Part shown: positions 18,538-27,236 of the stretch, piece by piece | Layout of the letters: each line of letters begins with the position of its first letter | How positions within the stretch are numbered: the stretch's first letter is position 1 | Assembly (NCBI GenBank): GCA_018262775.1 | Contig: JADFDU010000052.1 | Span: 1 to 64,000, forward strand | DNA: 64,000 nucleotides | Direction of reading: 5' to 3' | Source: Rhodocyclaceae bacterium | GTDB taxonomy: Bacteria; Pseudomonadota; Gammaproteobacteria; Burkholderiales; Rhodocyclaceae | Translations under genes and position numbers: made by a program | The notes under the pieces: generated by a model | Told to the model about the DNA's origin: nothing | What the model saw: only the letters and a program-made list of their open reading frames with translations | Databases searched by the model: none

Positions 18538-19551
18538 TTATCGCACTGCCTGTTCGAAGAAACCCAGCAGGCGCTGCGGCAGCCAATCGAGATGACCGGG
18601 GAAGGCGCCGCTGACGAAGCCAACATGGCCGCCAGCTGCGGGGAATTCGAGCGCCACCGAGGCGGCAACCTCGCGCTGTGTCGGCAGTGCGTGGTGCGGC
18701 ATAAAGGGATCGTTCAGCGCATTGAGCACCAGCGCGGGCACGCGCACGCCGCCCAGCCAGGGCTTGCTGCTGGCGCGCCGCCAGTAGTCGCCAGCATCGC
18801 GAAAGCCGTGCAGGGGCGCGGTGACGGCGTCGTCAAAATCGTAGAGCGTTTTTGCCGCGCGCATGCGTGCGCCGTCGAACACATCCGGAAACTGTTTCAG
18901 CTTCAACTCGGAATGCGCCTTCAGCGAGACAAGGAAGTGCTTCGCATAGGCGAGGCTGAAGCCCTGCTGCAGGGCCTGGCCGGCGGCGGTGAGGTCGAGC
19001 GGGGCGCAGGCGGCGGCAATGGCCTGCACCACGTCGTGCGCCGCATCTTCCTGCTCGCCGGCCCACTTCAGCAGCGCATTGCCGCCGAGGGAAACACCGG
19101 CGGCGACTATCTGTCGCTGCGGGAATTGCGCTCGCATGCGGCGCAGGATCCAATCGATCTCATCTGCATCGCCCGAGTGGTAGGCACGCGGCAGGCGGTT
19201 GGGCTCGCCCGAGCAGCCGCGGAAATGCGGCACGGCGCCGTCCCAACCGCGCTGGACGAGAGCCGACATGAGGGCGCCGGCATAGTGGCTGGCGGAACTG
19301 CCCTCGAGGCCGTGAAAGAGCACGACCAGCGGCGCATCGGTTTCCTGCGCCGCGTCGAGCCAGTCGACATCGATGAAATCCCCGTCCGGCGTGTCCCAGC
19401 GTTCGCGGTGGTAGGCGGGCAGCGCGCCCTTGCGCAGGATCGGCCAGATCGTCTGCGCATGGCCGCCGGGCAGCCAGGCGGGGGCGCGATAAGGGATCAA
19501 CCTGGAAACCGCATTCAACACAGAGGACACAGAGAAAAACAAAGAGAACAC
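18538..19551 (-). CDS. Alpha/beta hydrolase of the YheT family
   Basis: 337 residues from the ATG at 19551, or 320 from a TTG at 19500. The protein proper begins at YRAPAWLPGGHAQTIWP, the YheT family start. It then shows FHGLEGSSASHYAGAL with the oxyanion-hole HG, the nucleophile elbow GVSLGGNALLKW (Ser), an Asp in LNALNDPFMP and a His in GGHVGFV. The first 17 residues of the longer form (MFSLFFSVSSVLNAV) come from a palindromic repeat, so either the repeat supplied the present start codon or the TTG is used. The substrate is unknown; relatives are esterases. Confidence 0.85.
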   Translation of the reverse strand: MFSLFFSVSSVLNAVSRLIPYRAPAWLPGGHAQTIWPILRKGALPAYHRERWDTPDGDFIDVDWLDAAQETDAPLVVLFHGLEGSSASHYAGALMSALVQRGWDGAVPHFRGCSGEPNRLPRAYHSGDADEIDWILRRMRAQFPQRQIVAAGVSLGGNALLKWAGEQEDAAHDVVQAIAAACAPLDLTAAGQALQQGFSLAYAKHFLVSLKAHSELKLKQFPDVFDGARMRAAKTLYDFDDAVTAPLHGFRDAGDYWRRASSKPWLGGVRVPALVLNALNDPFMPHHALPTQREVAASVALEFPAAGGHVGFVSGAFPGHLDWLPQRLLGFFEQAVR

Positions 19552-19641
19552 AGAGGGTTGTAACCGATGCCTGACTCACCCGAAGGGTGGGCGGATGTTT
19601 TATCTCTGTGCCCTCCGTGTCTCTGTGTTGAAAGCGGTTTC
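19505..19641. repeat. MITE-like palindromic repeat with about 20-bp terminal inverted repeats
   Basis: The left end GAAACCGCATTCAACACAGA (19505 onward) pairs with the right end, which reads GAAACCGCTTTCAACACAGA on the other strand and ends at 19641. Internal CACAGAGG-type units repeat on both arms. It is the same CACAGAG/ACACGGAG family as the element at 52609-52681. It covers the start of the YheT-like gene. No transposase is inside. Confidence 0.65.
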
Positions 19642-19658
19642 AACTGTGTTTTCCAGGG

Positions 19659-20081
19659 TCAATGCAGCGTGGCAGAGATGTCGGCGGCGACGGCGCCCGG
19701 CGCGCAGGAGGCGTGGCGCGAGAGCAGGTGCCAGCCCTGCGCGCCGCGCACAAAAATATGACTGGCGATGACCGGCGGGCGCGGTATCTCCTCCCCCGGC
19801 ACGGTGTAGTGCTCATGCAGGCTGTGCAGGTCCAGGAGGATGCCCTGGCGATGCACCTGCTCGGTAAGGCGCACGCTGGCGTGCGGGCCGATGGAGAACA
19901 CCTGCCGCCAGCTCTCGCGCACGGCGGCAAAGCCGGCCATGCGCTCGCCGTTGGGGTGGACGCAGAAGACTTCCTCGTCCTCGGCCCAGATGGCCATCAT
20001 GGCGTCGAGATCGGCGCGCTCCAGAGCGTCGTAAAAGGCCGCTGCGGCATCCTGTGGCGTGGCGAAAAATCGCATGGTCAT
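19659..20081 (-). CDS. NTF2-like/SnoaL-like small protein
   Basis: 140 residues from the ATG at 20081, overlapping the waaF stop by 4 bases. The N-terminal ATPQDAAAAFYDALERADLDAMMAIWAEDEEVFCVHP is the classic start of the DUF4440/ketosteroid-isomerase-like cone fold, with a conserved hydrophobic pocket and an HIFVRGAQGWHLLSRHAS strand at the end. Members act as small-molecule-binding or isomerase domains; nothing here indicates the ligand. Coupling to waaF suggests co-expression only. Confidence 0.8.
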   Translation of the reverse strand: MTMRFFATPQDAAAAFYDALERADLDAMMAIWAEDEEVFCVHPNGERMAGFAAVRESWRQVFSIGPHASVRLTEQVHRQGILLDLHSLHEHYTVPGEEIPRPPVIASHIFVRGAQGWHLLSRHASCAPGAVAADISATLH

Positions 20082-21088
20082 CGCAGTGCCTCCTTGGCGG
20101 CATCCAGCACCATCGTGGGTGACAGGTCGTTCAGGCATTTGAAGTGTCCCAGCGGGCATTCACGCTTGAAGCAGGGGCTGCATTCCAGGTCGAGGCTGAG
20201 GATGCGCGCCTGTTGCGACAGTGGCGGCGTGTAGGCCGGGCTGGATGAGCCGTAGAGGGCCACCAGCGGCCGCTGCAGCGCCGCGGCGACGTGCATCAGG
20301 CCGGAGTCGTTGCTCACCACCAGCCGCGCGCAGGAGAGCAGGTCGATGGCCTGGGCGAGGTCGGTGCGGCCGCACAGGTTGCGTGCGCCGCCGCCGGACA
20401 GTTGCTCGATCTGCGCACCGACGACGGCGTCCTTGGCCGAACCGATAAGCCACACGGGAAAGTCAGCCGCCGCGAGACGGCGCGCCAGTTCGGCGAAATG
20501 CGCCGCTGGCCAGCGCTTGGCCGGGCCGTACTCGGCGCCGGGGCAGAAGACGATGGGCGCAGGCGCGTCCGCCAGGCCCAGCGCCGACAGCGTGGCGCGC
20601 ACGCTTTGCGCATCGACAGCCAGATGCGGCGCGGCCAGCGGCGCAGGCGCCGCCGTGCCGACCGCTTCCGCCAGCAGCGCGTAGCGCGAGGCCAGTTGCG
20701 GCAGGGCGGCGGCGTCGTAGCGGTGGATGCGGTTGAGCAGAATATGCCGTGACTCGCCGAGGAAGCCGATGCGCTGCGGGATGCCGGCAAAGAACGGCAG
20801 CAGGGCGGATTTCCAGGAATTCGGCAGGACGATAGCCGTGTCGTAGCCTTCGCGCGCCAGTTCGCGACCGGCGCGCCAGCGCCCGCCCAGGTTGAACTCG
20901 CCGTGGGCGAAGGGATTGGCAATGACGCGGCGCACTTCGCGCATGCGCGCGAGCACCGGCGCGGCCCACGCCGGCGCGAAGGCGTCGAGGATCAGTCCCG
21001 GATGCTGTTCATGCAGCCGCTTGAACAGCGGCTGCGCGAGGATGGTGTCGCCGATCCAGGAGGGGGCGACGATGAGGGCTTTGCGCAT
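20078..21088 (-). CDS. waaF: Lipopolysaccharide heptosyltransferase II
   Basis: 336 residues. It begins with MRKALIVAPSWIGDTILAQPL, the WaaF signature, followed by LPNSWKSALLPFFAGIP and RIGF, and in the second Rossmann half FCPGAEYGPAKRWP, the nucleotide-binding SNDSGLMHVAAAL and ALYGSSSPAYTPPL. A GT9-family enzyme, it adds the second heptose to the LPS inner core on the cytoplasmic face. It contains the Cys-rich CSPCFKRECPLGHFKCL segment common in WaaF. It is followed by the NTF2-like gene and preceded by the zinc-ribbon and ilvE genes. Confidence 0.95.
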   Translation of the reverse strand: MRKALIVAPSWIGDTILAQPLFKRLHEQHPGLILDAFAPAWAAPVLARMREVRRVIANPFAHGEFNLGGRWRAGRELAREGYDTAIVLPNSWKSALLPFFAGIPQRIGFLGESRHILLNRIHRYDAAALPQLASRYALLAEAVGTAAPAPLAAPHLAVDAQSVRATLSALGLADAPAPIVFCPGAEYGPAKRWPAAHFAELARRLAAADFPVWLIGSAKDAVVGAQIEQLSGGGARNLCGRTDLAQAIDLLSCARLVVSNDSGLMHVAAALQRPLVALYGSSSPAYTPPLSQQARILSLDLECSPCFKRECPLGHFKCLNDLSPTMVLDAAKEALR

Positions 21089-21104
21089 GGGCGCCCTCGG
21101 CCGT

Positions 21105-21305
21105 TCAGTGGTGCCCTTTGGGCGCCTCGCTGGTGAAGGTGTAGCGCGTGCCGCAGTAGGGACAGACTGCCTCGCCGGTCTTCAGCGGATCGAGGAAGAC
21201 GCGCGGATGGCGCGCCCACAAGGGAGCGCCCGGCAGCGGGCAGTGCAGCGGCAGGTCGTGGGCGTCGACGGCGACGACGCGGGCGGCGTCTCTCACCTCG
21301 CTCAT
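21105..21305 (-). CDS. CHCC zinc-ribbon protein
   Basis: 66 residues, start overlapping the ilvE stop by 4 bases. The motif is Cys-Pro-Leu-Pro, then HPRVFLDPL, then CPYCGTRY, with the His and three Cys of the zf-CHCC family related to the mitochondrial complex I subunit NDUFS6. In bacteria it is a frequent small neighbour of ilvE and LPS genes with no proven role. Zinc binding is inferred from the conserved ligands. Confidence 0.85.
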   Translation of the reverse strand: MSEVRDAARVVAVDAHDLPLHCPLPGAPLWARHPRVFLDPLKTGEAVCPYCGTRYTFTSEAPKGHH

Positions 21306-22237
21306 TTCGCCCCCTGGCTGACTGGGGTGAGCCAGTTCTTGTGAGAGGGCGAACGGCCGTTGACCACGTCGAAGAACAGGCTCTGGATCTGCTGGGTGAC
21401 CGGGCCGCGGCTGCCGGTGCCGATGACGCGGCCGTCCAGCTCGCGGATCGGCGTCACCTCGGCGGCAGTGCCGGTGAAGAAGGTCTCGTCGGCGATGTAG
21501 AGGTCGTCGCGCGTCAGGCGCTTGGCCTTGACTTCATAGCCGAGCTCCTGCGCCAGCTGGATCACCGTGGCGCGCGTGATGCCGACGAGGGCCGAGGCGA
21601 TCTCCGGTTCGTAGATCTGGCCGTCCTTGACGACGAAGAGGTTCTCGCCGGCGCCTTCGGCGACGAAGCCGTCGACGTCGAGCAGCAGCGCTTCGTCGTA
21701 GCCATGCTCGGTGGCCTCCATGTTGGCGAGGATCGAGTTGGCGTAGGTGCCGGAATATTTGGCGCGGCACATCGAGACGTTTACGTGGTGGCGGGCATAC
21801 GACGAGGTCTTGACGCGGATGCCGTTGGCCAGTCCGTCCTCGCCGAGGTAGGCGCCCCACGGCCAGGCGGCGATGGAGACATGCACCTGCGCACCCTTGG
21901 GCGAGACGCCCATCTTCTCCGAGCCATAGAAAGCGATCGGCCGCAGGTAGCAGGATTCCAGCTTGTTGGCGCGCACGACTTCGCGGTGCGCCTCCATCAG
22001 CACTTCCTTGCTGTACGGTATCTTCATCATGTAGATGTGCGCCGAATTGAACAGCCGGTCGGTGTGTTCCTTGAGGCGGAAGATGGCCGGGCCGTCGTCG
22101 GTCTTGTAGGCGCGCAGACCCTCGAAGACGGCCAGGCCGTAGTGCAGGGAGTGCGTCAGCACGTGCGTCGTCGCTTCGCGCCAGGGCACGAGCTTGCCGT
22201 CGTGCCAGATAAAGCCGTCGCGATCGGCCATGGACAT
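21302..22237 (-). CDS. ilvE: Branched-chain amino acid aminotransferase
   Basis: 311 residues from the ATG at 22237, with GGAG 8 bases upstream. It is a class IV PLP aminotransferase: DGFIWHDGKLVPWREA, HYGLAVFEGLRAY, the PLP lysine in MCRAKYSGTYANSILA, and EGAGENLFVVKDG plus GITRATVIQLAQELG. It moves the amino group between glutamate and Leu, Ile or Val. The length matches E. coli IlvE (309). Confidence 0.95.
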   Translation of the reverse strand: MSMADRDGFIWHDGKLVPWREATTHVLTHSLHYGLAVFEGLRAYKTDDGPAIFRLKEHTDRLFNSAHIYMMKIPYSKEVLMEAHREVVRANKLESCYLRPIAFYGSEKMGVSPKGAQVHVSIAAWPWGAYLGEDGLANGIRVKTSSYARHHVNVSMCRAKYSGTYANSILANMEATEHGYDEALLLDVDGFVAEGAGENLFVVKDGQIYEPEIASALVGITRATVIQLAQELGYEVKAKRLTRDDLYIADETFFTGTAAEVTPIRELDGRVIGTGSRGPVTQQIQSLFFDVVNGRSPSHKNWLTPVSQGAK

Positions 22238-22335
22238 GATGGTTCTCCAGCTTTGTTTCAAAAGAGGAATTTTAGCCGATTTCGGCCTGCCCTGGCTTTG
22301 CCTGTGGATCGCGGCAGAGTGAGGTATGGAGCAGA

Positions 22336-23043
22336 TCAGTCAGGAACGGACAGGCGGTATCCCACACCCGGTTCGGTCAGGATGTATTGTGGAATGTTCG
22401 GATTCGGCTCCAGCTTTCGCCGCAATCCTGTCATGTACACCCTGAGGTAATGGGTGTGTTCCACGGAGTTCGGCCCCCAAACTTCGAGCAGTAACTGGCG
22501 ATGGGTGATAACGCGCCCGATGTTGGCGATGAGATGCGACAGCAGACGGTATTCGATCGGGGTGAGATGGATGACATCGACACCACGAGTGACGAGGCGC
22601 TTGGCGAGATCTACGGTCACGTTACCGAATTGAACAATCGGCATTTCATCGTCTGCCGTGCGTGCTGCCCGCCGCAATAGCGCGCGAACGCGAGCCTGCA
22701 GCTCCGGCACGCCGAAGGGCTTGGTCAGGTAATCGTCTGCGCCGGCGTCCAGAACCGATACCTTGTTGTCTTCCGCCGATCGCGCCGACAGGATCAGAAT
22801 CGGGACGGTGGACCAGCTTCTTACGTCACGGGCTACATCGGCGCCATCGCGGTCGGGCAGGCCGAGATCCAGGATGATGAGGTCGGGCTTGCGCGTACCA
22901 GCTTCGATCAGGCCACGTTCGGCGGTGCCAGCCTCGACCACGTTGTAATGGTCGGCTTCGAGCACAGTGCGCACAAAGCGGCGGATCTGCGGCTCGTCCT
23001 CGATGATCAGGACGACGGGAGCGTGGGCGCGCGCGTCGCTCAT
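22336..23043 (-). CDS. kdpE: KdpE response regulator
   Basis: 235 residues. Receiver: IIEDEPQIRRFVRTVL, phospho-acceptor Asp in DLIILDLGLPDRDG, LSARS and DYLTKPF. Winged helix: LTPIEYRLLSHLI, then the KdpE-typical LEVWGPNSVEHTHYLRVYM. Its ATG shares one base with the kdpD stop. It controls the kdp potassium pump genes in response to K+ limitation and osmotic stress. Confidence 0.95.
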   Translation of the reverse strand: MSDARAHAPVVLIIEDEPQIRRFVRTVLEADHYNVVEAGTAERGLIEAGTRKPDLIILDLGLPDRDGADVARDVRSWSTVPILILSARSAEDNKVSVLDAGADDYLTKPFGVPELQARVRALLRRAARTADDEMPIVQFGNVTVDLAKRLVTRGVDVIHLTPIEYRLLSHLIANIGRVITHRQLLLEVWGPNSVEHTHYLRVYMTGLRRKLEPNPNIPQYILTEPGVGYRLSVPD

Positions 23044-25730
23044 CAGGATTCCTCGGGCAGGCCGGGCGGCTCGCCGGCCGGCAGGCGGATGACGAAGCGC
23101 GCCCCGCCCCCGGGGCGACTCTCGGCGCGGATGGTGCCGTCGTGGGCGGTGATGATGGCGCGCACGATGGCGAGGCCGAGGCCGACGCCGGCTACGCCCT
23201 TCTCCTCGCGGCCGCGCGTGAACTTCTCGAACAGGCTTTCCTTCTTGCCGGGCGGCAGTCCTGGGCCGTTGTCGGCGACGACGATCTCCGCCTGGTCGCC
23301 GTCGCGACGGGCCTTAATCTCGATCAGGCTGCCGGGCGGGGTGTACTTCGCGGCGTTCTCGATCAGGTTGCAGAACACCCGCTCCATCAACACGGCGTCG
23401 AACTCCAGCAATGGCAGATCGGCCGGCAAGTCGATGTGCACGGAGTGCTGCGCCAGCATGGCCGACCGCGACTGCAGCGCGACGCCGACGACTTCCTCGA
23501 GTGGTTGCCATTCCCGCTTCAGCTTGACGTTGCCGACCTGCAGGCGTGCCATGTCGAGCAGGTTGTTGACGAGGGCGCTGGTGCGCAGGGCTTCCTCGCG
23601 GATGGCGCGGGCGATGTCGGCCTGCGCCGGCGACAGGGCGGGGCCGGTGAGGCTGAGAGAATCCGCCAGACCGGTGAGCACCGTCAGCGGCGTGCGCAGG
23701 TCGTGCGAAAGGGCTGAGAGCAGTGAGTTGCGCAGGCGCTCCGATTCCATGTGCACCAGGGCGTCCTGGGCGACGGCGATGTAGTGCACGCGTTCGAGCG
23801 CGATGGCGATCAGGGTGGCGCTGGTGTCCAGCAACTGGCGCTGCTCGGGCGTCGGCAGCCAGCCGGCTTTGCGCGGGTCGATGGCCAGGACACCGCGGAT
23901 GCGCATTGGGGCCTTGAGAGGCACATACAGCAGTGGTGAAGAGGGGAGGGTGTTGGTGGAGCAGCCGGCCGCCTCGCCGTGGTCGAAGGCCCATTGCGCG
24001 ATGCCGGTATCAGCATTTTCCAAGGGAGCGGTTCCCGGCGGGGAGGTGATCCGGTTGGCGTCGTTCGGCACGAGAATCGAAGCTTGGGCGTTGAAGCCGA
24101 GATCGATGAAGCGATGCGTTATTTCGGCGATCTGCTCGACGGTGAGCGCGCTGGACAATTCCCGCGCCATTTCGTAGAGCGCACGATTGTGGCGTGCCCG
24201 GCTTTCCGCAATGGTGGCCTGGAAGCTCAGGTCGGCGGTGAGATGGCCGATGACGAGGGCGACGGCGAGCATGACCGCGAAGGTCACCAGGTATTGCACG
24301 TCGCTGACCGAGAAGGAAAGCCGGGGCGGTACAAAGAAGAAATCGAAGGCAGCTACCGCCAAGAAGGCGGCCAGCACGGCCGGGCCGCGGCCGAGTTTGA
24401 GTGCCGCGAGGACTACCACCAGCAGGTAGAGCATGACGATGTTGGTGGGGTCGAGGAAGGCATGCAAGGGTTGCGACAGAGCGGTCACCAGCGCGATGCC
24501 CGCCGCGCCCGCCAGATAGCCCCGCCAGGATGCGTCCCTTGTGCGGTGGCCTGCTCCTTCCGGCTGGTGGTCGGGGTTGACTCCCTCTCGTGCTACCTGG
24601 ATCAAGTCGAGGTCGGGCGCGCGGCGGCCGAGGGACTCGGCGAAGCCGCGCTGCCAGGGGAGCCGCCGGCTCTGGTCGCGGCCGACGATCACCTTGCCCA
24701 GGTTGTGTTCCCGCGCATAGGCGATCGCGGTGGCCACCGCGTCCGGGCCCGAGAGCACCGCCGTCCGGGCGCCCAGCTCCTCTGCGAGCTTGAGGAGGCC
24801 GAGGATCTGCGCGCGCCGTGTTTCGGGCAGGCGCCGGATGTACGGTGTCTCGACGAGGATCACGTGCCAGGGCACCTCGAACTGCGTCACCATGCGCGCC
24901 GCCCGGCGAATGAGTTTCTCGTTGCCCGGGCTGGCGCTCACGCAGACGAGCACGGAGTCCTGCATTGGCCAGACGGTCGACACTGCCTGTTCGCGCCGGT
25001 AGGCGAGAACGTCTTCGTCCACCCGGTCGGCGGTGCGCCGCAGGGACAGCTCGCGCAAGGCGAGCAGGTTGCCCTTGCGGAAGAAGTTCTGCATGGCGCG
25101 CTCGGCCTGCTGGGGGATGTAGACCTTGCCTTCCTTGAGCCGTTGCAGCAGTTCCTCGGGCGGCAGGTCAACCAGCACCACCTCGTCCGCCTCGTCGAAG
25201 ACGCGATCGGGTACCGTTTCCCAGACGCGGGCGCCGGTGATGCCGCCAACCACGTCGTTGAGGCTTTCCAGGTGCTGTACATTGATGGTGGTGTAGACAT
25301 CGATGCCGGCGGCGAGCAACTCCTCTACGTCCTGCCAGCGCTTTGGATGCCGTGAGCCGGGGGCGTTGGTGTGGGCGAGTTCGTCAACCAGGACCAGATC
25401 CGGCTTGCGTATCAGCGCGGCATCGAGATCGAATTCCTTCAGGACATGGCCGCGATACTCGATTTCCTTGTGCGGCAGCACTTCCAGGCCCTGCAGCATG
25501 ACAGCCGTCTCGGTGCGGCCATGGGTCTCGACCACGCCGACGACGAGATCGACGCCCTGGATCACCAGTTGGCGCGCGGCGTTGAGCATGGCGTAGGTCT
25601 TGCCGACACCGGGGCTGGCGCCGAAGAAGACCTTCAGCTTGCCGCGCGCGGCACGGGCCTGCTCGGCTTCCAGCTGTGCCAGCAGGGCGTCCGGGTCTGG
25701 GCGCTGTTCGTCCGCCATCATGCGGTGCAT
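23043..25730 (-). CDS. kdpD: KdpD sensor histidine kinase
   Basis: 895 residues from the ATG at 25730; MMADEQ at 25721 or the next Met is also possible. The N-terminal KdpD domain has Walker A GASPGVGKTYAML and VDELAHTNAPGSRH, then a USP domain (VCVSASPGNEKLIRRAARM), four close membrane helices (about 405-505), a GAF-like domain, the phospho-acceptor His in SALSHDLRTPLTVL and a HATPase with DNGPGLPPG. It senses K+ and ionic strength and phosphorylates KdpE. It is separated from kdpC by an outer-membrane protein gene, an unusual insertion. Confidence 0.95.
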   Translation of the reverse strand: MHRMMADEQRPDPDALLAQLEAEQARAARGKLKVFFGASPGVGKTYAMLNAARQLVIQGVDLVVGVVETHGRTETAVMLQGLEVLPHKEIEYRGHVLKEFDLDAALIRKPDLVLVDELAHTNAPGSRHPKRWQDVEELLAAGIDVYTTINVQHLESLNDVVGGITGARVWETVPDRVFDEADEVVLVDLPPEELLQRLKEGKVYIPQQAERAMQNFFRKGNLLALRELSLRRTADRVDEDVLAYRREQAVSTVWPMQDSVLVCVSASPGNEKLIRRAARMVTQFEVPWHVILVETPYIRRLPETRRAQILGLLKLAEELGARTAVLSGPDAVATAIAYAREHNLGKVIVGRDQSRRLPWQRGFAESLGRRAPDLDLIQVAREGVNPDHQPEGAGHRTRDASWRGYLAGAAGIALVTALSQPLHAFLDPTNIVMLYLLVVVLAALKLGRGPAVLAAFLAVAAFDFFFVPPRLSFSVSDVQYLVTFAVMLAVALVIGHLTADLSFQATIAESRARHNRALYEMARELSSALTVEQIAEITHRFIDLGFNAQASILVPNDANRITSPPGTAPLENADTGIAQWAFDHGEAAGCSTNTLPSSPLLYVPLKAPMRIRGVLAIDPRKAGWLPTPEQRQLLDTSATLIAIALERVHYIAVAQDALVHMESERLRNSLLSALSHDLRTPLTVLTGLADSLSLTGPALSPAQADIARAIREEALRTSALVNNLLDMARLQVGNVKLKREWQPLEEVVGVALQSRSAMLAQHSVHIDLPADLPLLEFDAVLMERVFCNLIENAAKYTPPGSLIEIKARRDGDQAEIVVADNGPGLPPGKKESLFEKFTRGREEKGVAGVGLGLAIVRAIITAHDGTIRAESRPGGGARFVIRLPAGEPPGLPEES

Positions 25731-25768
25731 TCTAATCGTGACCGGAAGTCGTTGCGGGCTGGTTCCCT

Positions 25769-26635
25769 TTAAAAAGTGCGGCTGACTGAAACGATGAGCG
25801 TGTCGCGGCCGGCGTTCTTCGTGCTGGTCGCGCCCGGCGCATCGTTGCCGAAGCAGTAGGGCTGGGTCAGGCCGGCGCCATTCGGCGTACAGCTGCCCTT
25901 GGCGTTGGTGCCGACGTAGGCGGCGCCGATCACCCAGCCGGAGACATCCTTGGTGACGCCGAGCTTCCAGTCGGTGTAGTCGCCATTCGAGCGGCCGTTG
26001 CTGTAATTTTTGAAGTTCAGGCGGCCAACGTGGCCGTTGATGCCCCAGCCATCGCCCAGGTCGTAGTTCGCCGACAGGTCGAGGTAGCCCGAGCCGCTGC
26101 TGTGCGGCACCGAGAAATAGTCGCCGAGCGAGTGGAAATACTTCAGCGAGACGAACTTCCAGCTGCTGCCGATGTAGATCTCCGTGTTGTCCACATTGCC
26201 CGTATGCACGCTGGTCGTCTTGGCGTTGGCGAGGGCCGTGCCCTGCGTAATGCTGGCATGGGTGCCGGGGTAGTAGTAATAGATGGCACCGGCGTCCAGG
26301 CCCCAGTCGCTCCAGGCGCCTTTCCAGCCGCCGTAGAAGTCCATCTCCAGATTACCCGAAGGATAGCCGGCACCCGAATTCACGTTGGCGTTCCAGTTGC
26401 CCAGGTAGAAGCCGCTGGCATGCGAGTAATCGATGCCGCCCTGCAGGGCCGGCTTGTCGTAGGTCTGGTCGATGCCGCGGAAGCGATAACTGCTGAACAG
26501 GCCGATATTCGCCGTCAACGTGTGCGGACTGGCAGGGGCGACAGCCGGAGCGGTCTGGGCCTGGCCGACGACCGGAAAAGTCAGTGCGGCGGATACGGCG
26601 ATGGCAAGCAGGCTCGGGCCGAGTGAGGTTTTCAT
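25769..26635 (-). CDS. Outer-membrane beta-barrel protein, TorF/gcw_chp family
   Basis: 288 residues with a signal peptide (cleavage after GQA-Q, residue 26). The mature protein begins with LTANIGLFSSYRFRGIDQTYDKPALQGGIDY, the gcw_chp family start, continues with alternating aromatic strands (GLDAGAIYYYYPG) and ends in Phe (SVSRTF), as expected for Bam-dependent insertion. The family is often called TorF putative porin. Its place between kdpC and kdpD suggests co-induction at low K+ and perhaps K+ entry through the outer membrane, which is inference. Confidence 0.8.
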   Translation of the reverse strand: MKTSLGPSLLAIAVSAALTFPVVGQAQTAPAVAPASPHTLTANIGLFSSYRFRGIDQTYDKPALQGGIDYSHASGFYLGNWNANVNSGAGYPSGNLEMDFYGGWKGAWSDWGLDAGAIYYYYPGTHASITQGTALANAKTTSVHTGNVDNTEIYIGSSWKFVSLKYFHSLGDYFSVPHSSGSGYLDLSANYDLGDGWGINGHVGRLNFKNYSNGRSNGDYTDWKLGVTKDVSGWVIGAAYVGTNAKGSCTPNGAGLTQPYCFGNDAPGATSTKNAGRDTLIVSVSRTF

Positions 26636-26650
26636 GACGAGCTTTCGTGG

Positions 26651-27226
26651 TTATTGGCCGGCGGCGTCGAGGGCCAGGTTAAGGGTGAGCACATTCACGC
26701 GCGGCTCGCCGAGGAAGCCGAACTGCCGTCCCGTGCTGTGCGCATCGATGAGCAACGCAAGACGGGTCTCGGGGATGCCGCGCAGGCGCGCTACGCGCGG
26801 GGCCTGCCAGTGGGCGGCGGCAGGACTGATGTGCGGGTCGAGGCCGCTGCCGGAGGCCGTGACGAGGTCCACCGGAATGGCGGCGGTCTGCGCCGGGTCG
26901 CTCTCTTTGAGGGCGGCGATGCGTGACTCGACCGCATCATCCAGAGCCGGGTTCAGCGGGCCCTGGTTTGAGCCGCCGGAGGCGCCGCCGTTGTAGGGCA
27001 TGGGCGCGGTGGCGGATGGACGGCCCCAGAAGTACTTTGGGTCGGAAAAGGGCTGGCCGACGAAGGCGGAGCCAACGATCTTGCCGTCTTTCCCGATCAG
27101 GCTGCCGTTGGCCTGGGCCGGGAACAGCAACTGCGCGAGCCCGGTCACCAGCGCCGGATAGGCGACGCCGGTCAGCAGCGTCAGCGCGATGAAGATCATG
27201 AGTGCGGGTTTGAAGTCTCTGAGCAT
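26651..27226 (-). CDS. kdpC: KdpC, potassium-transporting ATPase chaperone subunit
   Basis: 191 residues. One N-terminal membrane helix ([20 protein letters not shown] region) is followed by the conserved [39 protein letters not shown] and [15 protein letters not shown], all KdpC landmarks. It supports ATP binding by KdpB. The gene lies 10 bases after kdpB. Confidence 0.95.
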   Translation of the reverse strand: MLRDFKPALMIFIALTLLTGVAYPALVTGLAQLLFPAQANGSLIGKDGKIVGSAFVGQPFSDPKYFWGRPSATAPMPYNGGASGGSNQGPLNPALDDAVESRIAALKESDPAQTAAIPVDLVTASGSGLDPHISPAAAHWQAPRVARLRGIPETRLALLIDAHSTGRQFGFLGEPRVNVLTLNLALDAAGQ

Positions 27227-27236
27227 GGCGTTTTCC

